Of a DNA stretch of 20,018 nt, positions 19,767 through 20,018 are shown in pieces (position 1 is the stretch's first letter; the number at the start of each line of letters is the position of its first letter). The notes under the pieces are model-generated. The model had not been told where the DNA came from. It made no database searches and saw only the letters and a program-made list of their open reading frames with translations. Origin of the DNA: Zancudomyces culisetae (lineage: Eukaryota; Kickxellomycota; Harpellomycetes; Harpellales; Legeriomycetaceae); assembly GCA_001969505.1 (NCBI GenBank), contig LSSK01000251.1:3666-23683 (forward strand). The letters are read 5' to 3'. Made by a program: the position numbers and the translations under genes.

Positions 19767-20018
19767 AGCTTAAGTACAGGATTCCACCCGCTTTAAGCTT
19801 TACAATGTCTACGGACTAACAGTATCAGAGTTATATGTCCGATTTATGACTACAATGCAGATTCAACTTAGTTGAAACTCTGCCAAAAAATATTGAACAT
19901 TTGGTTCAATTCCAACAAGGACCGAAAATTTCTGATTCGAATCCTTAATATATGCAAAAAAAAATCATTAGTTTTTTCTTCGAAAAACTGCATATACCTA
20001 CCGATTATCTTGGTTCAA
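19767..20018 (-). mobile_element. 3' end of the retrotransposon internal region (partial)
   Basis: Sequence continuing past the polypurine tract to the window edge. No intact integrase or reverse transcriptase reading frame is visible in these 250 bases; all minus-strand frames contain stops, so this is either the 3' untranslated part of the element or a degraded copy. It carries a hairpin at 19857-19883. Confidence 0.4.
19857..19883. repeat. 11-bp bulged hairpin in the retrotransposon 3' region
   Basis: GCAGA-TTCAAC, loop TTA, GTTGAA-AC-TCTGC: eleven pairs with a two-base bulge and a three-base loop. A second, 7-bp inverted repeat (ATTGAAC/GTTCAAT, 19892-19910) follows closely. Confidence 0.5.

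Noticed and set aside
19868-19911. A-box/B-box-like pair (TTAGTTGA and GGTTCAATTCC) suggesting a tRNA or SINE
   Set aside because: The supposed D-arm is a self-complementary hairpin and no acceptor or anticodon stem can be formed.
1-20018. CRISPR arrays, bacterial operons or prophage
   Set aside because: No regular repeats or bacterial signals; the window is spliced eukaryotic nuclear DNA.

Overview
The window looks like a piece of an AT-rich eukaryotic nuclear chromosome, most likely from an intron-rich fungus. Evidence for this: protein genes are split by short GT-AG introns (37-278 nt as modelled), there is a split-promoter-type tRNA with a pol III T-tract, and the choline-phosphate cytidylyltransferase aligns without gaps to the yeast type around its catalytic core. 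Placement below 'probably fungal' is not possible from sequence reading alone. All gene models here were built by hand from reading frames and splice signals, with exon phases checked to join.

Layout. 1-1.9 kb: pyrimidine-rich non-coding DNA leading into a four-exon choline-phosphate cytidylyltransferase gene (+, 1928-3346). 3.8-5.2 kb: a two-exon, four-CBS-domain protein (-), convergent with the first gene. 5.2-6.5 kb: a divergent intergenic region. 6.5-9.4 kb: an unspliced 974-residue protein (+) whose N-terminus is a zinc-ribbon plus OB-fold like the C-terminal DNA-binding domain of RPA1 and of DDIAS/Noxin, followed by a very long disordered tail. 9.6-11.4 kb: a five-exon cyclopropane-fatty-acid synthase (-). 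11.4-14.1 kb: no confident gene, but long low-stop reading stretches on the minus strand suggest a decayed or unrecognised gene. 14.1-15.8 kb: a ten-exon gene (-) for RNase H2 subunit B, ending in a PIP-like motif. 16.8-17.8 kb: a four-exon lysine-rich protein of unknown function (+). 18.2-18.7 kb: a five-exon SERF/4F5 gene (-) with a 15-nt microexon. 18.7-19.4 kb: an extremely AT-rich stretch. 19.4-19.5 kb: tRNA-Thr(AGU) (-). 19.5 kb to the end: an LTR with an adjoining polypurine tract, interpreted as the 3' end of an LTR retrotransposon inserted just upstream of the tRNA.

There is no operon logic. Two genes concern phospholipids (CCT makes CDP-choline; CFA synthase modifies acyl chains), and two concern DNA maintenance (the RPA1-C/DDIAS-like protein and RNase H2B), but they are not adjacent pairs and nothing shows co-regulation. 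The most novel items are the DDIAS-like protein with its overlapping upstream ORFs, the tRNA-targeted LTR element, the RNase H2B alternative C-terminus, the GC-AG intron, and the unexplained 11.4-14.1 kb region.
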